64,000 bases of DNA, from assembly GCA_035718275.1 (NCBI GenBank), contig DASTHI010000048.1, forward strand, positions 47,352 to 111,351, in the 5' to 3' direction. Of this stretch, positions 26,033-37,000 are shown one piece after another. The notes below the pieces were generated by a model that was not told the origin of the DNA, searched no databases, and was given only the letters and a program-made list of their open reading frames with translations. The first letter of the stretch is position 1. Every line of letters begins with the position of its first letter. The position numbers were made by a program, and so were the translations under genes. This DNA comes from Pseudolabrys sp035718275. Its GTDB lineage: Bacteria > Pseudomonadota > Alphaproteobacteria > Rhizobiales > Xanthobacteraceae.

Positions 26033-28552
26033 ATGCCGGAGACAATCCGGGCGGCGAACGAGAGGCTGCGTTCTCGTCCGTGGCGAGACGGATTCGTCGC
26101 CGCCTATGTGATTGCAACCATTGTTGGCACATGCAGCGAGCCAGCTGCCGCCGAAACGCGCGTCGGCGTGACTGCACTGGCTGCATTTCAGCGGGCAATT
26201 GCGGCGCTTCGAGAGCACGAAATGACCGCATTGACGCTCGTTCTTGCGCTGCTTGGCTTCGCCTTGATCGCAACGGTCTTCGTTTTTCGCGCCCATCGGT
26301 CAAACGAGCGGATAAGGTCCGAAAAGGACGATGAAATTGCCGGGCTGCAGGCAGACCTTGATCGGCTTAAGGCTCTCCTTTTTTCGCAGCCGCAAGTTCT
26401 TGTGAGCTGGCCAGCCAACGCCGAAAATCCGGAAATCCTCGGCGATACCGGGATACTGACTGCCGGAGGCACGCCGGATAGCGTGCTGCCCTTCCGCAAT
26501 TGGGTCGAGCCTGCGGCGGCCCGCCGTCTCGAGCAAGCCGTGGATAAGCTCAGAAGCCACGGGCGCGGCTTCGCCTTCACAGTCACGAGCCGTGTCGGGC
26601 GACCGGTTGAGATTGACGGTCGCGTGATCGGCGGACGCGCGATCGTGCGTCTACGCGACGTCGGCGGTATCGAAGAGGAGTTGCTCGATCTTGCTGCGCG
26701 CCACGATGAACTCTTGAGCAATATGGAAACCATCAGATCGCTGCTGGACTCGTTGCCGGCGCCTGTCTGGGCTCGCGATGACAATGGAAGATTGATCTTT
26801 GTGAATTCCGCTTATGCGCGGGCCGTAGAAGCGGATAGCTCTGTCGATGCCGTCGATCGCGGCCTCGAGCTGCTCGACCAGAATGCACGCACCGAGGTGG
26901 CCCGAGCGCGCTCGCTGGGCGAGCCCTATTCCGGGCGGCTGCCGTTGATCGTCGCGGGATTGCGCCGATCCTTCGATGTGATCGATGTACCAACCACACG
27001 CGGCAGATCGGGTATTGCCATCGATCGAACAGAGCAGGAAACCATGCGAGCGGAGCTCGCACGCATGGTCGACGCACACAGGCGCGTGCTCGATCAGCTT
27101 GCGACTGGCGTTGCTGTATACGATGTAGACCGCAAACTCATCTTCTATAACGCGGCATTCCGTTCATTGTTCGAGCTCGACGCCGGCGTTCTCGATCAAA
27201 GCCCAACCGATGCCGCGGTACTCGATGCGTTGCGCAGCAAGCGCAAGCTGCCGGAGGAGCACGACTTCCGGCAATGGAAGCAGCAATTGTACGAGGCGTA
27301 TCGGGCCGTCGAAGCCAAGGAGCACATGTGGCACCTTCCTGACGGAAGAACGCTGCGCGTGGTCACGACGCCGAATCCGGAGGGCGGCGTAACCTATCTC
27401 TACGATGACGTCACGGAACGGCTGGATATGCATCGCCGTTACGATGCCTTGATAAAGGTTCAAAGCGAAACCTTGGATCATTTGGCGGAAGCCGTCGCCG
27501 TGTTCGGCAGCGACGGTCGTGTGCGCCTGCATAATCCCGCTTTCCAACGCATGTGGAAGCTTTCGCGCGAGGCGCTCGACGAACGTCCTCATGTCGAAGC
27601 CGTGACCGCATGGTGCCATGCCCTGCATGACGACAGCGCGGTTTGGAGGAAATTGCGCGCAACCGTCACGGCCATAGACAATCGTGAACCGATCGCAGCG
27701 CGGATCGAGCGTCGCGACGGCGCGGTGATTGAATTGGCGACGGTTCCGCTTCCCGATGGGGCAACCTTGGTAGCTTTCCAGGATACGACGGATACGGTCA
27801 ATGTCGAGCGGGCACTCCGCGAGCGCAACGAGGCGCTCGAGACAGCTAATTCCATCAAGATCGATTTTGTTCATCATGTATCGTACGAGCTACGCTCGCC
27901 GCTGACGAACATCATTGGGTTCGCGAACCTGCTTGGCGATCCAGCATTTGGGCCGCTCAACAAAAAGCAGTCCGAGTACCTCGGCTACATAACCGCTTCG
28001 ACGAACGCCCTGCTCGCACTCATCAACAATATTCTCGATCTCGCCACCATTGATGCCGGCGCAATGACGCTGAGTTTGGCGGAGGTGGACATTCGGGCCA
28101 GCATGGAGGCAGCTGCCGAAGGCGTGCAGGACCGTCTCGCGAAAAATCGCATCAAACTTGATCTTCATTCGTCCGCAGGAATCGGCACCCTGGTTGCCGA
28201 CGAACGGCGTCTTCGTCAGATCCTCTTCAATCTACTTTCAAACGCAGTCGGCTTCTCGCCACCGGGCGAGAGCATCACGTTCTCGGCGGAACGAAGAGGC
28301 GACGCCGTTGTGTTCCGCGTCACCGATCGGGGTCCCGGAATCGCGCCGGAGGTAAAAGACAAGGTTTTCGACTGGTTCGAAACGGATACGAGGGGCTCGC
28401 AGCATCGCGGGCCTGGGCTGGGCCTTTCGCTCGTCCGCTCCTTCGTCGAACTCCATGGCGGCACGGTGACGATTGAGTCCGCGCGCGGGAAAGGCACTAC
28501 CGTGAACTGCGTCTTTCCAGCGCGTCCGAGCGAGAGGCGAACGGCAGCCTGA
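26033..28552 (+). CDS. divL: DivL-type PAS/histidine-kinase-like cell-cycle regulator
   Basis: 839 aa. The N terminus has two hydrophobic segments (about residues 20-40 and 65-87), followed by a coiled stretch and several PAS-like domains (about 235-590). The dimerisation helix reads FVHHVSYELRSPLTNIIGFA. The residue normally the phosphorylated His is Tyr (about Y618), the hallmark of DivL. The ATPase domain keeps an N-box (LFNLLSNAVGFSPPG), DRGPGIAP and GPGLGLSLVRSF. In Caulobacter DivL controls CckA and so CtrA. The tsaE fusion gene follows 108 bp downstream. Confidence 0.92.
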   Translation: MPETIRAANERLRSRPWRDGFVAAYVIATIVGTCSEPAAAETRVGVTALAAFQRAIAALREHEMTALTLVLALLGFALIATVFVFRAHRSNERIRSEKDDEIAGLQADLDRLKALLFSQPQVLVSWPANAENPEILGDTGILTAGGTPDSVLPFRNWVEPAAARRLEQAVDKLRSHGRGFAFTVTSRVGRPVEIDGRVIGGRAIVRLRDVGGIEEELLDLAARHDELLSNMETIRSLLDSLPAPVWARDDNGRLIFVNSAYARAVEADSSVDAVDRGLELLDQNARTEVARARSLGEPYSGRLPLIVAGLRRSFDVIDVPTTRGRSGIAIDRTEQETMRAELARMVDAHRRVLDQLATGVAVYDVDRKLIFYNAAFRSLFELDAGVLDQSPTDAAVLDALRSKRKLPEEHDFRQWKQQLYEAYRAVEAKEHMWHLPDGRTLRVVTTPNPEGGVTYLYDDVTERLDMHRRYDALIKVQSETLDHLAEAVAVFGSDGRVRLHNPAFQRMWKLSREALDERPHVEAVTAWCHALHDDSAVWRKLRATVTAIDNREPIAARIERRDGAVIELATVPLPDGATLVAFQDTTDTVNVERALRERNEALETANSIKIDFVHHVSYELRSPLTNIIGFANLLGDPAFGPLNKKQSEYLGYITASTNALLALINNILDLATIDAGAMTLSLAEVDIRASMEAAAEGVQDRLAKNRIKLDLHSSAGIGTLVADERRLRQILFNLLSNAVGFSPPGESITFSAERRGDAVVFRVTDRGPGIAPEVKDKVFDWFETDTRGSQHRGPGLGLSLVRSFVELHGGTVTIESARGKGTTVNCVFPARPSERRTAA

Positions 28553-28660
28553 GACGCAAATTCCGGTCTACCCCTGTGGCCACAATGCGAGCGCCCCGCT
28601 TTTCTGGCGTGCAACCGCACCATCCGTCTATAAGGTCTCGTCTTTGCACCGGATGATTCG

Positions 28661-30196
28661 ATGTCGGCCAGCGCAACCGGATTTTACAGCTTTACGGCGG
28701 CGCTGAGCGACGAAGCCGCGACCAATCGGCTCGTGACCGATGTCGCGGCCGTTGTCGAGGCAGGGGATGTGATCACCCTTTCCGGCGATCTTGGCGCTGG
28801 CAAAACAACGTTTGCACGAGCATTGATTCGTTACTTTGCAAGCGATCAAACGATGGAGGTACCCAGTCCGACATTCACGCTGATGCAGACCTACGCGTTG
28901 CCTCGTTTGACGATCGTTCATGCGGATTTGTACCGGCTGACCGGACCTTCGGAGTTCGCCGAGCTTGGCCTTGACGACACGCTTGATAGCGCGGTCACGC
29001 TGCTCGAGTGGCCAGACCGTGCAGCAGAATTGTTGCCCGAGGATCGACTGGACATCGCATTCAATCTGGCTCCCGAGCGCGGACCGAATGCGAGGAATGT
29101 TCGGGTCACTGGCTATGGCAGATTTGCGGCGCGTGCCGAACGCATTCTGGAAATTCGAAAATTCCTCGATCGCTCCGGCTACGGTCGAGCGGCGCGCCAC
29201 CGCATCCAAGGCGATGCGTCAACGCGAGGCTATGAACGCCTGACGCGCGACGGCGCGACCTACATACTGATGAACTCGCCAAAGCGGCCTGACGGCCCGC
29301 CGGTACGTGACGGCAAGTCCTATAGCGCGATTGCGCATCTGGCCGAGAGCGTGACGCCATTTATCGCTATGGCGAACGGACTGCGTGGGCGCGGTTTTTC
29401 GGCGCCGGCGATTTTCGCCGCCGATCGGGATCTCGGCCTTCTGGTGATCGAGGACCTTGGCGATGAGTTGTTTGTCGAGGGCGACCCACCCGCGCCGATC
29501 GAGGAGCGATATCAAACCGCGACCGATCTGCTGGCCGAGTTGCATGGCGACATCTTGAACCGGGTGCTGCCGGTAGAACCCGGAGTAGACTATCAAATTC
29601 CTACATATGACATTGAAGCGCTTCTGATCGAAGCCGAACTGCTCCTTGACTGGTATCTCCCCAAATTGGGGGTCAAGGTCACTGACATCAAGCGCAATGC
29701 CTATCGCTCCCACTGGCGCCAGGCACTGCTGCCGCTCATTGCCGGATCGCACACCTGGGTGCTCCGTGACTTTCATTCCCCGAACCTGTTGTGGCTGCCG
29801 GAGCGGGAAGGCACGGCGCGAGTCGGGCTGCTCGATTTCCAGGATGCCGTGATGGGACCTGCGGCCTACGACCTTGCCTCGCTGTTGCAGGATGCACGCG
29901 TGGACGTGCCTGAGAAGCTGGAAATCAGGCTGCTGTCCCAGTATGTACGTTCGCGGAAGTCAGCGAACCCAGCCTTCGATGCATCCGAATTTGCCCTTGC
30001 CTATTCCACGCTTGCGGCACAGCGTGCATCGAAGATACTGGGTATTTTTGCCAGGCTCGAACGCCGCGATCACAAGCCGCAATATCTGCGGCATCTCCCG
30101 CGGGTCTGGGCATACTTGCAGCGCTCATTGGCGCATCGGTCGCTCGCCTCACTTGCCGCATGGTATCGCGCCACGGTACCTCCTCTGAAATTATAA
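28661..30196 (+). CDS. tsaE: TsaE fused to an aminoglycoside-phosphotransferase-like kinase
   Basis: 511 aa. The N-terminal third is TsaE, the ATPase of tRNA t6A37 synthesis: Walker A SGDLGAGKTTFARALIRYF, then PSPTFTLMQTY, the metal site HADLYRL, and LEWPDRA. From about residue 170 it continues as a phosphotransferase (APH) domain with QGDASTRGYERLTR, VIEDLGDELF, catalytic LRDFHSPNLLWL and LLDFQDAVMGPAAYDLASLLQD. This half resembles AmgK, the N-acetylmuramate kinase of wall recycling, and the next gene is MurU-like. Similar two-domain proteins are known in Rhizobiales. Confidence 0.92.
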   Translation: MSASATGFYSFTAALSDEAATNRLVTDVAAVVEAGDVITLSGDLGAGKTTFARALIRYFASDQTMEVPSPTFTLMQTYALPRLTIVHADLYRLTGPSEFAELGLDDTLDSAVTLLEWPDRAAELLPEDRLDIAFNLAPERGPNARNVRVTGYGRFAARAERILEIRKFLDRSGYGRAARHRIQGDASTRGYERLTRDGATYILMNSPKRPDGPPVRDGKSYSAIAHLAESVTPFIAMANGLRGRGFSAPAIFAADRDLGLLVIEDLGDELFVEGDPPAPIEERYQTATDLLAELHGDILNRVLPVEPGVDYQIPTYDIEALLIEAELLLDWYLPKLGVKVTDIKRNAYRSHWRQALLPLIAGSHTWVLRDFHSPNLLWLPEREGTARVGLLDFQDAVMGPAAYDLASLLQDARVDVPEKLEIRLLSQYVRSRKSANPAFDASEFALAYSTLAAQRASKILGIFARLERRDHKPQYLRHLPRVWAYLQRSLAHRSLASLAAWYRATVPPLKL

Positions 30197-30199
30197 GAC

Positions 30200-30934
30200 A
30201 TGAAGCCACTCGAGAGAAACGCATTGCCCAAATGCGGCATGGTCCTGGCAGCAGGGCTCGGCACGCGCATGCGCCCGTTCACGGATTCAATACCGAAGCC
30301 GTTGGTGAAAGTTGCCGGCAAGCCGCTCATCGACCACGTGCTCGACAGGCTTGCGGAAATCGGCGTCGAACGCGCCGTCGTGAACGTGCATCACTTTGCT
30401 GACCAACTGCTGCAACACCTCGCTGCCCGCAAGCGGCCGCATATCGCAGTCTCCGACGAGCGCGGCTTGCTGCTCGGGACCGGCGGTGGTGTCATGCGAG
30501 CATTGCCAAAGCTTGGACGACAATCGTTTTTTCATGTCAACTCGGATACGCTGTGGCTCGATGCCGAGCGGCCGAATCTCGCCAGACTCGCCGAAACTTT
30601 TGACGAGAAGCGGATGGATGCGCTGTTGCTCCTTGCGCCACGAGCGGGGAGCATCGGTTACGCGGGACTGGGCGATTTCTCGATGTCTTCTGATGGAAGA
30701 TTGCAAAAGCGGACCGGTCAGGAACCCGCTCCGTATGTTTACGCAGGCGCCGCGATCCTTTCACCGGCTCTCTTCGACAATGCTCCGGGGGGAGAGTTTT
30801 CGCTCGTTTTGTTGTTCGAGCGCGCCGCCGCTGCAGGACGTTTGCATGGGCTGCCATTGAAAGGGTTGTGGATGCATGTGGGGACCCCTCAGGCGGTTGA
30901 AGAGGCCGAATGCGCTATTCGCACCGGGCTGTGA
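30200..30934 (+). CDS. MurU-like sugar-1-phosphate nucleotidyltransferase
   Basis: 244 aa, starting 3 bases after the TsaE-kinase stop. The nucleotide-binding signature is MVLAAGLGTRMRPFTDSIPKPLV, followed by KPLIDHVLDRLAEIG; GLLLGTGGGVMRALPKLG and FHVNSDTLWLD carry the metal Asp. Length and spacing match MurU (N-acetylmuramate-1-P uridylyltransferase) more than long GlmU or RfbA forms. With the AmgK-like domain just upstream, the pair could salvage MurNAc to UDP-MurNAc. Substrate is inferred from context. Confidence 0.88.
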   Translation: MKPLERNALPKCGMVLAAGLGTRMRPFTDSIPKPLVKVAGKPLIDHVLDRLAEIGVERAVVNVHHFADQLLQHLAARKRPHIAVSDERGLLLGTGGGVMRALPKLGRQSFFHVNSDTLWLDAERPNLARLAETFDEKRMDALLLLAPRAGSIGYAGLGDFSMSSDGRLQKRTGQEPAPYVYAGAAILSPALFDNAPGGEFSLVLLFERAAAAGRLHGLPLKGLWMHVGTPQAVEEAECAIRTGL

Positions 30935-30956
30935 ATAGCAAAATTACAAACGGTGT

Positions 30957-33900
30957 ATGATTGCCGGCATGCCTGTCGATCGAGCTCGCGTTTTCAATAT
31001 TCCCGCCTCGACGCCATTCCTGCGTACCCTGTTCGATGAGCTGCTCGCAGGCAGACTCATTTGCGGTTTTCCACAATGGCGCGATCCGCTCGAACTCGCA
31101 CGGGCGACGATTTACCTGCCTACTCGACGCGCATGTCTTTTCGGCCGCGATGTCTTCCTAGAGGCGGTCGAAGGGAATGCCGCGATTCTGCCGCGCCTGA
31201 TTCCGATTGGCGATATTGAGGAAGACGAAATCTTCTTTGCGGATGTCGCGAAAGGCCCTGCTCAGGTCGCACTGGATCTCCCTCCGGCCATCGACGGACT
31301 CGCGCGCACGATGCCTTTGGCGGCTCTCGTTCTGAATTGGGCTAAGGTCATGGCGTCGGGCATCGGAGGCGATATGCCGCTGGTTGGTCAAAATCCTGTC
31401 ACCGCATTCGCGCTGGCCCAGGATCTCGCAAAGCTCATGGACGACATGACCACGCGACAAGTGGACTGGCATCGTCTCGATGGGCTTGTTCCGGCAGAAT
31501 TCGACGAATACTGGAACCAAACGCTCGATTTCCTGAAATTTGTACGCAAGCACTGGCCGGCTGTGCTCACTGAGAAAGGCTGCATGGAGCCTGCCGAACG
31601 GCGTGATAAGCTGATTGCCGCCGAAACCGCGCGTCTCGCCGGCACCGCAAATCCAATTATCGCGGCAGGCTCCACCGGCTCGACGCCGGCAACCGCAAAC
31701 CTTCTCGCAACCATCGCAAGATTGCCGAACGGAGCGCTCGTGTTACCCGGGCTCGATACCGATCTCGATGAACCGAGCTGGCAGCTCATCGCGGAGGATG
31801 GTGAGATGGGCCACGCCCATCCTCAATTCGCCATGGCCGGCCTGCTTCGGAAAATCGGCATCGAGCGTGCCGACGTGAAGATGCTCGGCAAGTCGAATGG
31901 CCGCGAGCGGCTTGTCTCGGAAGCTTTGCGTCCTGCAGCTGCGAGCGAGTTTTGGCGCGAGCGCCTATCAACTTATCAATTTGCCGCTCACGCCGACGCA
32001 GCAGTCAAAGATGTCGCGGTCATCGAGGCGGCAAACGCCGAGGAGGAGGCGCTTGCAATCGCAGTCGCGCTCCGCGAAACAGTCGAGCAGCCAGGAACAG
32101 TCGCCGCGCTGGTGACCCCGGATATTGCGCTCGGTCGCCGCGTCGCGGCCGCGCTCGAACGATGGAATGTGCGGGTCCAGGATTCGCGCGGACTGCCCCT
32201 CGCCGAAGTGCCGTCCGGCGTATTCGCCCGACTGGTGGCGGAGACGGCACTTGGCGGTTTTGCGCCTGTGCCGCTGCTTGCCATGCTCAAGCACCCGGCG
32301 GGCAAATTCGATCCGGCGTCGGTCGCTGCACTTGAACGCGCGGTTCTGCGCGGACCTAGGCCCCGACACGGCAGCGCGGGCCTTGAGCAGGCGTTGAGCG
32401 CCATTCGTGATGAGATGGCACGTTTTCGCGGAGGCGAGGCGTCTGCGCTCCACCACTCCGATCCGCGCCTTCGCCTTGATCGCCGACAATTCGAAGCGGC
32501 AGCAGGCCTTCTCAAGCAGATCACGCTGGCGCTAGCGCCACTGGAAAAGCTTCCAGCGGGCCCACATAGCACGGCCGATCTCGCCCGGCGCCATGCCGAG
32601 GTGCTCGATGCGCTCGGTGTCGTATCGGATGAGCTTTTCGACACCATGGACGATCTTGCCGAAAACGGCACCCTCGTCATCGACCCCGCGGATTATCCGG
32701 AGCTTTTCCACGCAGCTCTCACGCAACGCAAACTCTATCGGGACCAGGCGGGCTCGCGTGTTTACATTTTTGGCCTGCTAGAATCCCGCCTGCAATGGGT
32801 CGACCGGGTCGTGCTTGGCGGACTGGTCGAGGGCGTTTGGCCGCCCGAGACACGCGGCGATCCATGGCTAAGCCGGCCGATGCGCAGCGAGCTCGGACTC
32901 GATTTGCCGGAGCGCCGTATCGGTCTTACTGCGCATGATTTCGCGCAAGCAATGGGGATTCCGGATGTTGTCTTGAGCCGGGCTGCCAAGCTCAACGGCA
33001 CCCCGACGGTGGCGTCTCGCTTCGTGCAGAGGCTTGCGGCCGTGACAGGCGAGGCGCGCTGGAAGAATACCGTCGAGAGAGGTGCCCGCTACATTACTCT
33101 GGCGCGCAAGCTTGACGAGACCGAATCAAAGCGGATTGAGCGGCCTGCGCCGACTCCTGTGCTGGAAGCGCGGCCACGAAGACTGAGCGTCACCGAGATC
33201 GAGGACCTGCTGCGCGATCCCTACACGATCTATGCGAGGCACATATTGCGTCTCGCGCCGCTCGACGAAATTGATCAGACGCCCGGCGCCGCCGACCGCG
33301 GCACGGTGATCCACAATGCCATCGGAGAGTTCGGCAAGGTCTATCCCGCCGACCTTCCTCGCGACCCGGCGCAACGGCTCCTCGAAATCGGTGAAAAACA
33401 CTTCAGACCATTGATGGCCTATCCCGAGGCTCGCGCATTCTGGTGGCCGCGCTTCCGACGTATTGCGGAATGGTTTGCTGGCTTCGAGGCAAACCGACGC
33501 GCCAGGCTGAGCCGACTCGAAACGGAAATATCCGGCCGAATCAGCATCCCGTTCGGCAAGGACAGTTTCATCCTCAACGTACGGGCTGACCGCATCGAGT
33601 GTCTGAGCGACGGCCGTTACGCAATCCTCGACTACAAGACCGGTGAACCGCCCACCTCGCGGCAGGTGCTGGCTGGGCTCTCGCCTCAGCTGACCCTTGA
33701 GGCGGCCATTCTTCGCAACGGGGGATTCGAGAGCATCGCAAGCGGCGCTTCGGTCGCAGAACTTCTCTATGTCCGCCTGCGCGGCGGGGCCCAACCTGGC
33801 GAGGAAAAGCGCATTGATTTCAAGGACGGAGGAACTCCCGATGATCATGCGGATCGTGCGCTGACAGAACTCACGAGGCTGCTCGAACAATTTGCCGACC

Positions 33901-34028
33901 CGACGAAGCCATATTACTCCCTGCTACATCCGATGTGGAAAAACCATTACGGCACCTATGACCATCTGGCGCGCGTGCGCGAATGGTCGCTGGCCGGCGA
34001 TGGACTCGAGGAAGGCGAACACGAATGA
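30957..34028 (+). CDS. addB: double-strand break repair protein AddB
   Basis: Subunit of the AddAB helicase-nuclease that processes DNA ends for RecA. The 1023 aa protein is the alphaproteobacterial type: an N-terminal inactivated UvrD-like helicase region (VFNIPASTPFLRTLFDELL onwards) and a C-terminal PD-(D/E)xK nuclease with RIECLSDGRYAILDYKTGEPP. The start is ATG 30957; ATG 30969 is also possible and neither has a good SD. Its stop overlaps the addA start (ATGA). Confidence 0.95.
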   Translation: MIAGMPVDRARVFNIPASTPFLRTLFDELLAGRLICGFPQWRDPLELARATIYLPTRRACLFGRDVFLEAVEGNAAILPRLIPIGDIEEDEIFFADVAKGPAQVALDLPPAIDGLARTMPLAALVLNWAKVMASGIGGDMPLVGQNPVTAFALAQDLAKLMDDMTTRQVDWHRLDGLVPAEFDEYWNQTLDFLKFVRKHWPAVLTEKGCMEPAERRDKLIAAETARLAGTANPIIAAGSTGSTPATANLLATIARLPNGALVLPGLDTDLDEPSWQLIAEDGEMGHAHPQFAMAGLLRKIGIERADVKMLGKSNGRERLVSEALRPAAASEFWRERLSTYQFAAHADAAVKDVAVIEAANAEEEALAIAVALRETVEQPGTVAALVTPDIALGRRVAAALERWNVRVQDSRGLPLAEVPSGVFARLVAETALGGFAPVPLLAMLKHPAGKFDPASVAALERAVLRGPRPRHGSAGLEQALSAIRDEMARFRGGEASALHHSDPRLRLDRRQFEAAAGLLKQITLALAPLEKLPAGPHSTADLARRHAEVLDALGVVSDELFDTMDDLAENGTLVIDPADYPELFHAALTQRKLYRDQAGSRVYIFGLLESRLQWVDRVVLGGLVEGVWPPETRGDPWLSRPMRSELGLDLPERRIGLTAHDFAQAMGIPDVVLSRAAKLNGTPTVASRFVQRLAAVTGEARWKNTVERGARYITLARKLDETESKRIERPAPTPVLEARPRRLSVTEIEDLLRDPYTIYARHILRLAPLDEIDQTPGAADRGTVIHNAIGEFGKVYPADLPRDPAQRLLEIGEKHFRPLMAYPEARAFWWPRFRRIAEWFAGFEANRRARLSRLETEISGRISIPFGKDSFILNVRADRIECLSDGRYAILDYKTGEPPTSRQVLAGLSPQLTLEAAILRNGGFESIASGASVAELLYVRLRGGAQPGEEKRIDFKDGGTPDDHADRALTELTRLLEQFADPTKPYYSLLHPMWKNHYGTYDHLARVREWSLAGDGLEEGEHE

Positions 34029-37000
34029 ACGCGCCGCGCTCGGTTCCCGAGGCCGTCATCGAGCGGCAGATACTCGCGTCGGACCCTGCCCGCTCGGCCT
34101 GGGTTTCGGCGAACGCGGGATCGGGAAAAACGCATGTGCTGGCGCAACGCGTTATTCGGCTTCTGCTCGCAGGAGTCGATCCGGCGCGCATCCTCTGCAT
34201 CACTTTCACCAAGGCGGCCGCCGCCAATATGGCCAACAAGGTGTTTCAGGATTTGCGCGCCTGGACGGTTCTCGATGATGCGGCCTTAGATGAGGCCATG
34301 CGTCAGGCCGGCGTCGGCCGCATTGACGATCAGCGACGCCGGCGCGCGCGCCGTCTGTTCGCACTGGCTCTGGAAACTCCGGGCGGACTGAAAGTGCAGA
34401 CCATTCATGCCTTCTGCACGCAACTGCTGCATCTGTTTCCCTTTGAGGCCGACGTTCCAGCGCGATTTGAGGTCCTCGACGAGTCCGGCGAAACGCAGAT
34501 GCTGGAAGAAATCGGGCTCGAAGTATTGCTGCACGCCGCAGAAGTGCCGACGAGCAGCATTGGACGCGCGCTCGAGCATGCCATTCGCGCCGGCGCAGAC
34601 AGTACATTTCGGGACATGCTGCGTGCAGCGGTCGCTAAGCGCGATGCACTGACGAACTGGATCGAAGCTGCCGGCGGGGTAGACAATGCGATGATCCAGT
34701 TGTCCACGGCTCTGAACGTGGGACCCCATGAATCACTCGAAAGCATCGAAGCTGCCATCATTCACGACAGCCTTATCGCGAAATCGGAATGGGATGCGAT
34801 AGCCGCAGTACTGATGCAAGGATCGAAAACGGACAAGGAACAGGCCTGCCGTTTCCAAGCCATGTCGGAGCTGAGCGGCGTCCGCCTGCTCGACAACTAT
34901 CTCGATATTTTCTGCACCACGCAGCGCGACAAGGCCAAGGAGCGGGTGGTGACCAACGCAATCGTCGGCCTGCAGCCAGATCTTTGCCGGCGCCTCGAAA
35001 AGGAGCAGGAGCGGGTCTGGGACCTGCTGGTGCGCAAGCGGGCAATCGAAGCGCGGGACCGCAGCGTGGCACTGTTCACCATCGCCTATGAGGTGATCGA
35101 AAGATTCCGCGCCGAAAAGAACAGGCATGGGCTGCTCGATTACGAGGATCTGATCGAGAAGACGCTCAATCTGCTGCAGGACCAACGTGCCGCGTGGGTG
35201 CACTACAAGCTCGACCGCGGTATCCATCATGTACTCATCGACGAGGCGCAGGACACAAGCCCAAAACAATGGTCGATCGTGCAGGCGCTCGTGAATGACT
35301 TCTTCGCGGGTAAAGGCGCGCATGAGCGGCCACGTACGATTTTCGCCGTGGGCGATGAAAAGCAGTCAATATTCTCGTTCCAGGGCGCGGCGCCACGCAA
35401 TTTCGCCGCCATGCGTCGGCATTTCGAGCAAGCCCATCAGCGCGCAGCGCTCGATTTCATCGCGACAGAATTCAAGCACTCGTTCCGTTCTGGGCTTAAC
35501 GTGCTGGGCGCCGTGGACGCGGTTTTTGCACGCAGCGAAGCCCATGCAGGGCTTACCGCCGATCCTGTCCCGCCTGTCCACGAAGCATTGCCGGACAAGG
35601 CGCCGGGGCTGGTCGAGATCTGGGATTTGGAAAAATCCGATGAGCGGCAGAAAGTCGAAGCTTGGGCTGCGCCTTTCGACTTGCAAAGCGGAACGAGCGC
35701 TGTCGTCAAGCTCGCCCGGCGCATCGCCGAGAGCGTCGCCGCATGGAAGCACCAGGGCCGGCGTCCGAAGGACGTGCTGATCCTGCTACGCCGGCGCGGT
35801 GCACTGTTCGAGGCGATCATCCGCGCACTGAAAAACGCCGACATCGAGGTGGCCGGCGCCGACCGCCTGGTCCTAACGGAGCATATCGCGGCCATGGATT
35901 TGCTTGTTCTTGCGGATGCCCTGCTGCTTCCGGATGATGATCTCGCGCTTGCTACGGTGCTCAAGTCGCCACTGTTCGGTCTGGATGACAGCGCGCTTTT
36001 CAACCTGGCATGGAACCGGCCAGGTACGCTTTACGCGTCACTGCGGGACCAGCATCCCGAAATCGCCCGTAGCTTCGAGGAAATGCGGGAAGCCGCCCGC
36101 GAAAAATCCCCGTTCGAGTTCTATGCCTGGCTGCTTGGCCCCGGTGAGGGGCGGCGGAAGATCGTGGCTCGGCTGGGACACGAGTCCCTCGACGTTCTCG
36201 ACGAATTTGTCAATCTCGCACTCGATTACGAGCGCATCGAACCGGCATCATTGCAGGGCTTCGTCTCGTGGATGCGCGCCGCGCGCTCCGAGGTCAAGCG
36301 CGACATGGAAATGGATCGCGACGAGGTGCGCGTGATGACTGTTCACGGGGCCAAAGGGCTGGAGGCCCCCATCGTCGTGCTTGCCGATACAACGACGCCA
36401 CCGCATGGATGGCATCCACCACGCCTGTTGCAACTGCCCGCCGACAAGACGGAATTAGGGACGCCGCGACCGTTGATCTGGGCCGGCGCCAAGGCAAATG
36501 ATGTCGGGCCGATGGCTGCGGCGCGCGCAGCGGCGCTAGCGGAGATCAGCGATGAATACCGGCGCCTGCTTTACGTGGCGATGACACGTGCCAGCGAGCG
36601 CCTGATCGTCTGCGGAGTCGAACCCGCCACGAGATTGCCGGAAGGCTGTTGGTACGAGCTGATCATCCACGCGCTCAAGGATCACTGCACCCGCGAGCCG
36701 GCCGACAGCGGCAAAGGTGAAGTGTTTCGGTTTCGCAGGGCGCCCGATGAACGAGCCGAATTGTCGCCCGAGCGCGAGGAGAATGGGGCAGCCATCCGCG
36801 TGCCTTCATGGTTACATCAACCGCTCGTTGCCGATCTCCATAGAACTCCGCCTGTCAGGCCTTCTGGGTCAAAAGCACCGCGCTTGCGAGAAAGCGCGTC
36901 GCGGAAACAAGCACTTGCAAGGGGACGTCTGGTTCATCGCCTGCTGCAGGCATTGCCTGACATGCCCCGCGATCGGCGCGAGAAGCAATGCGCCGAGTAT

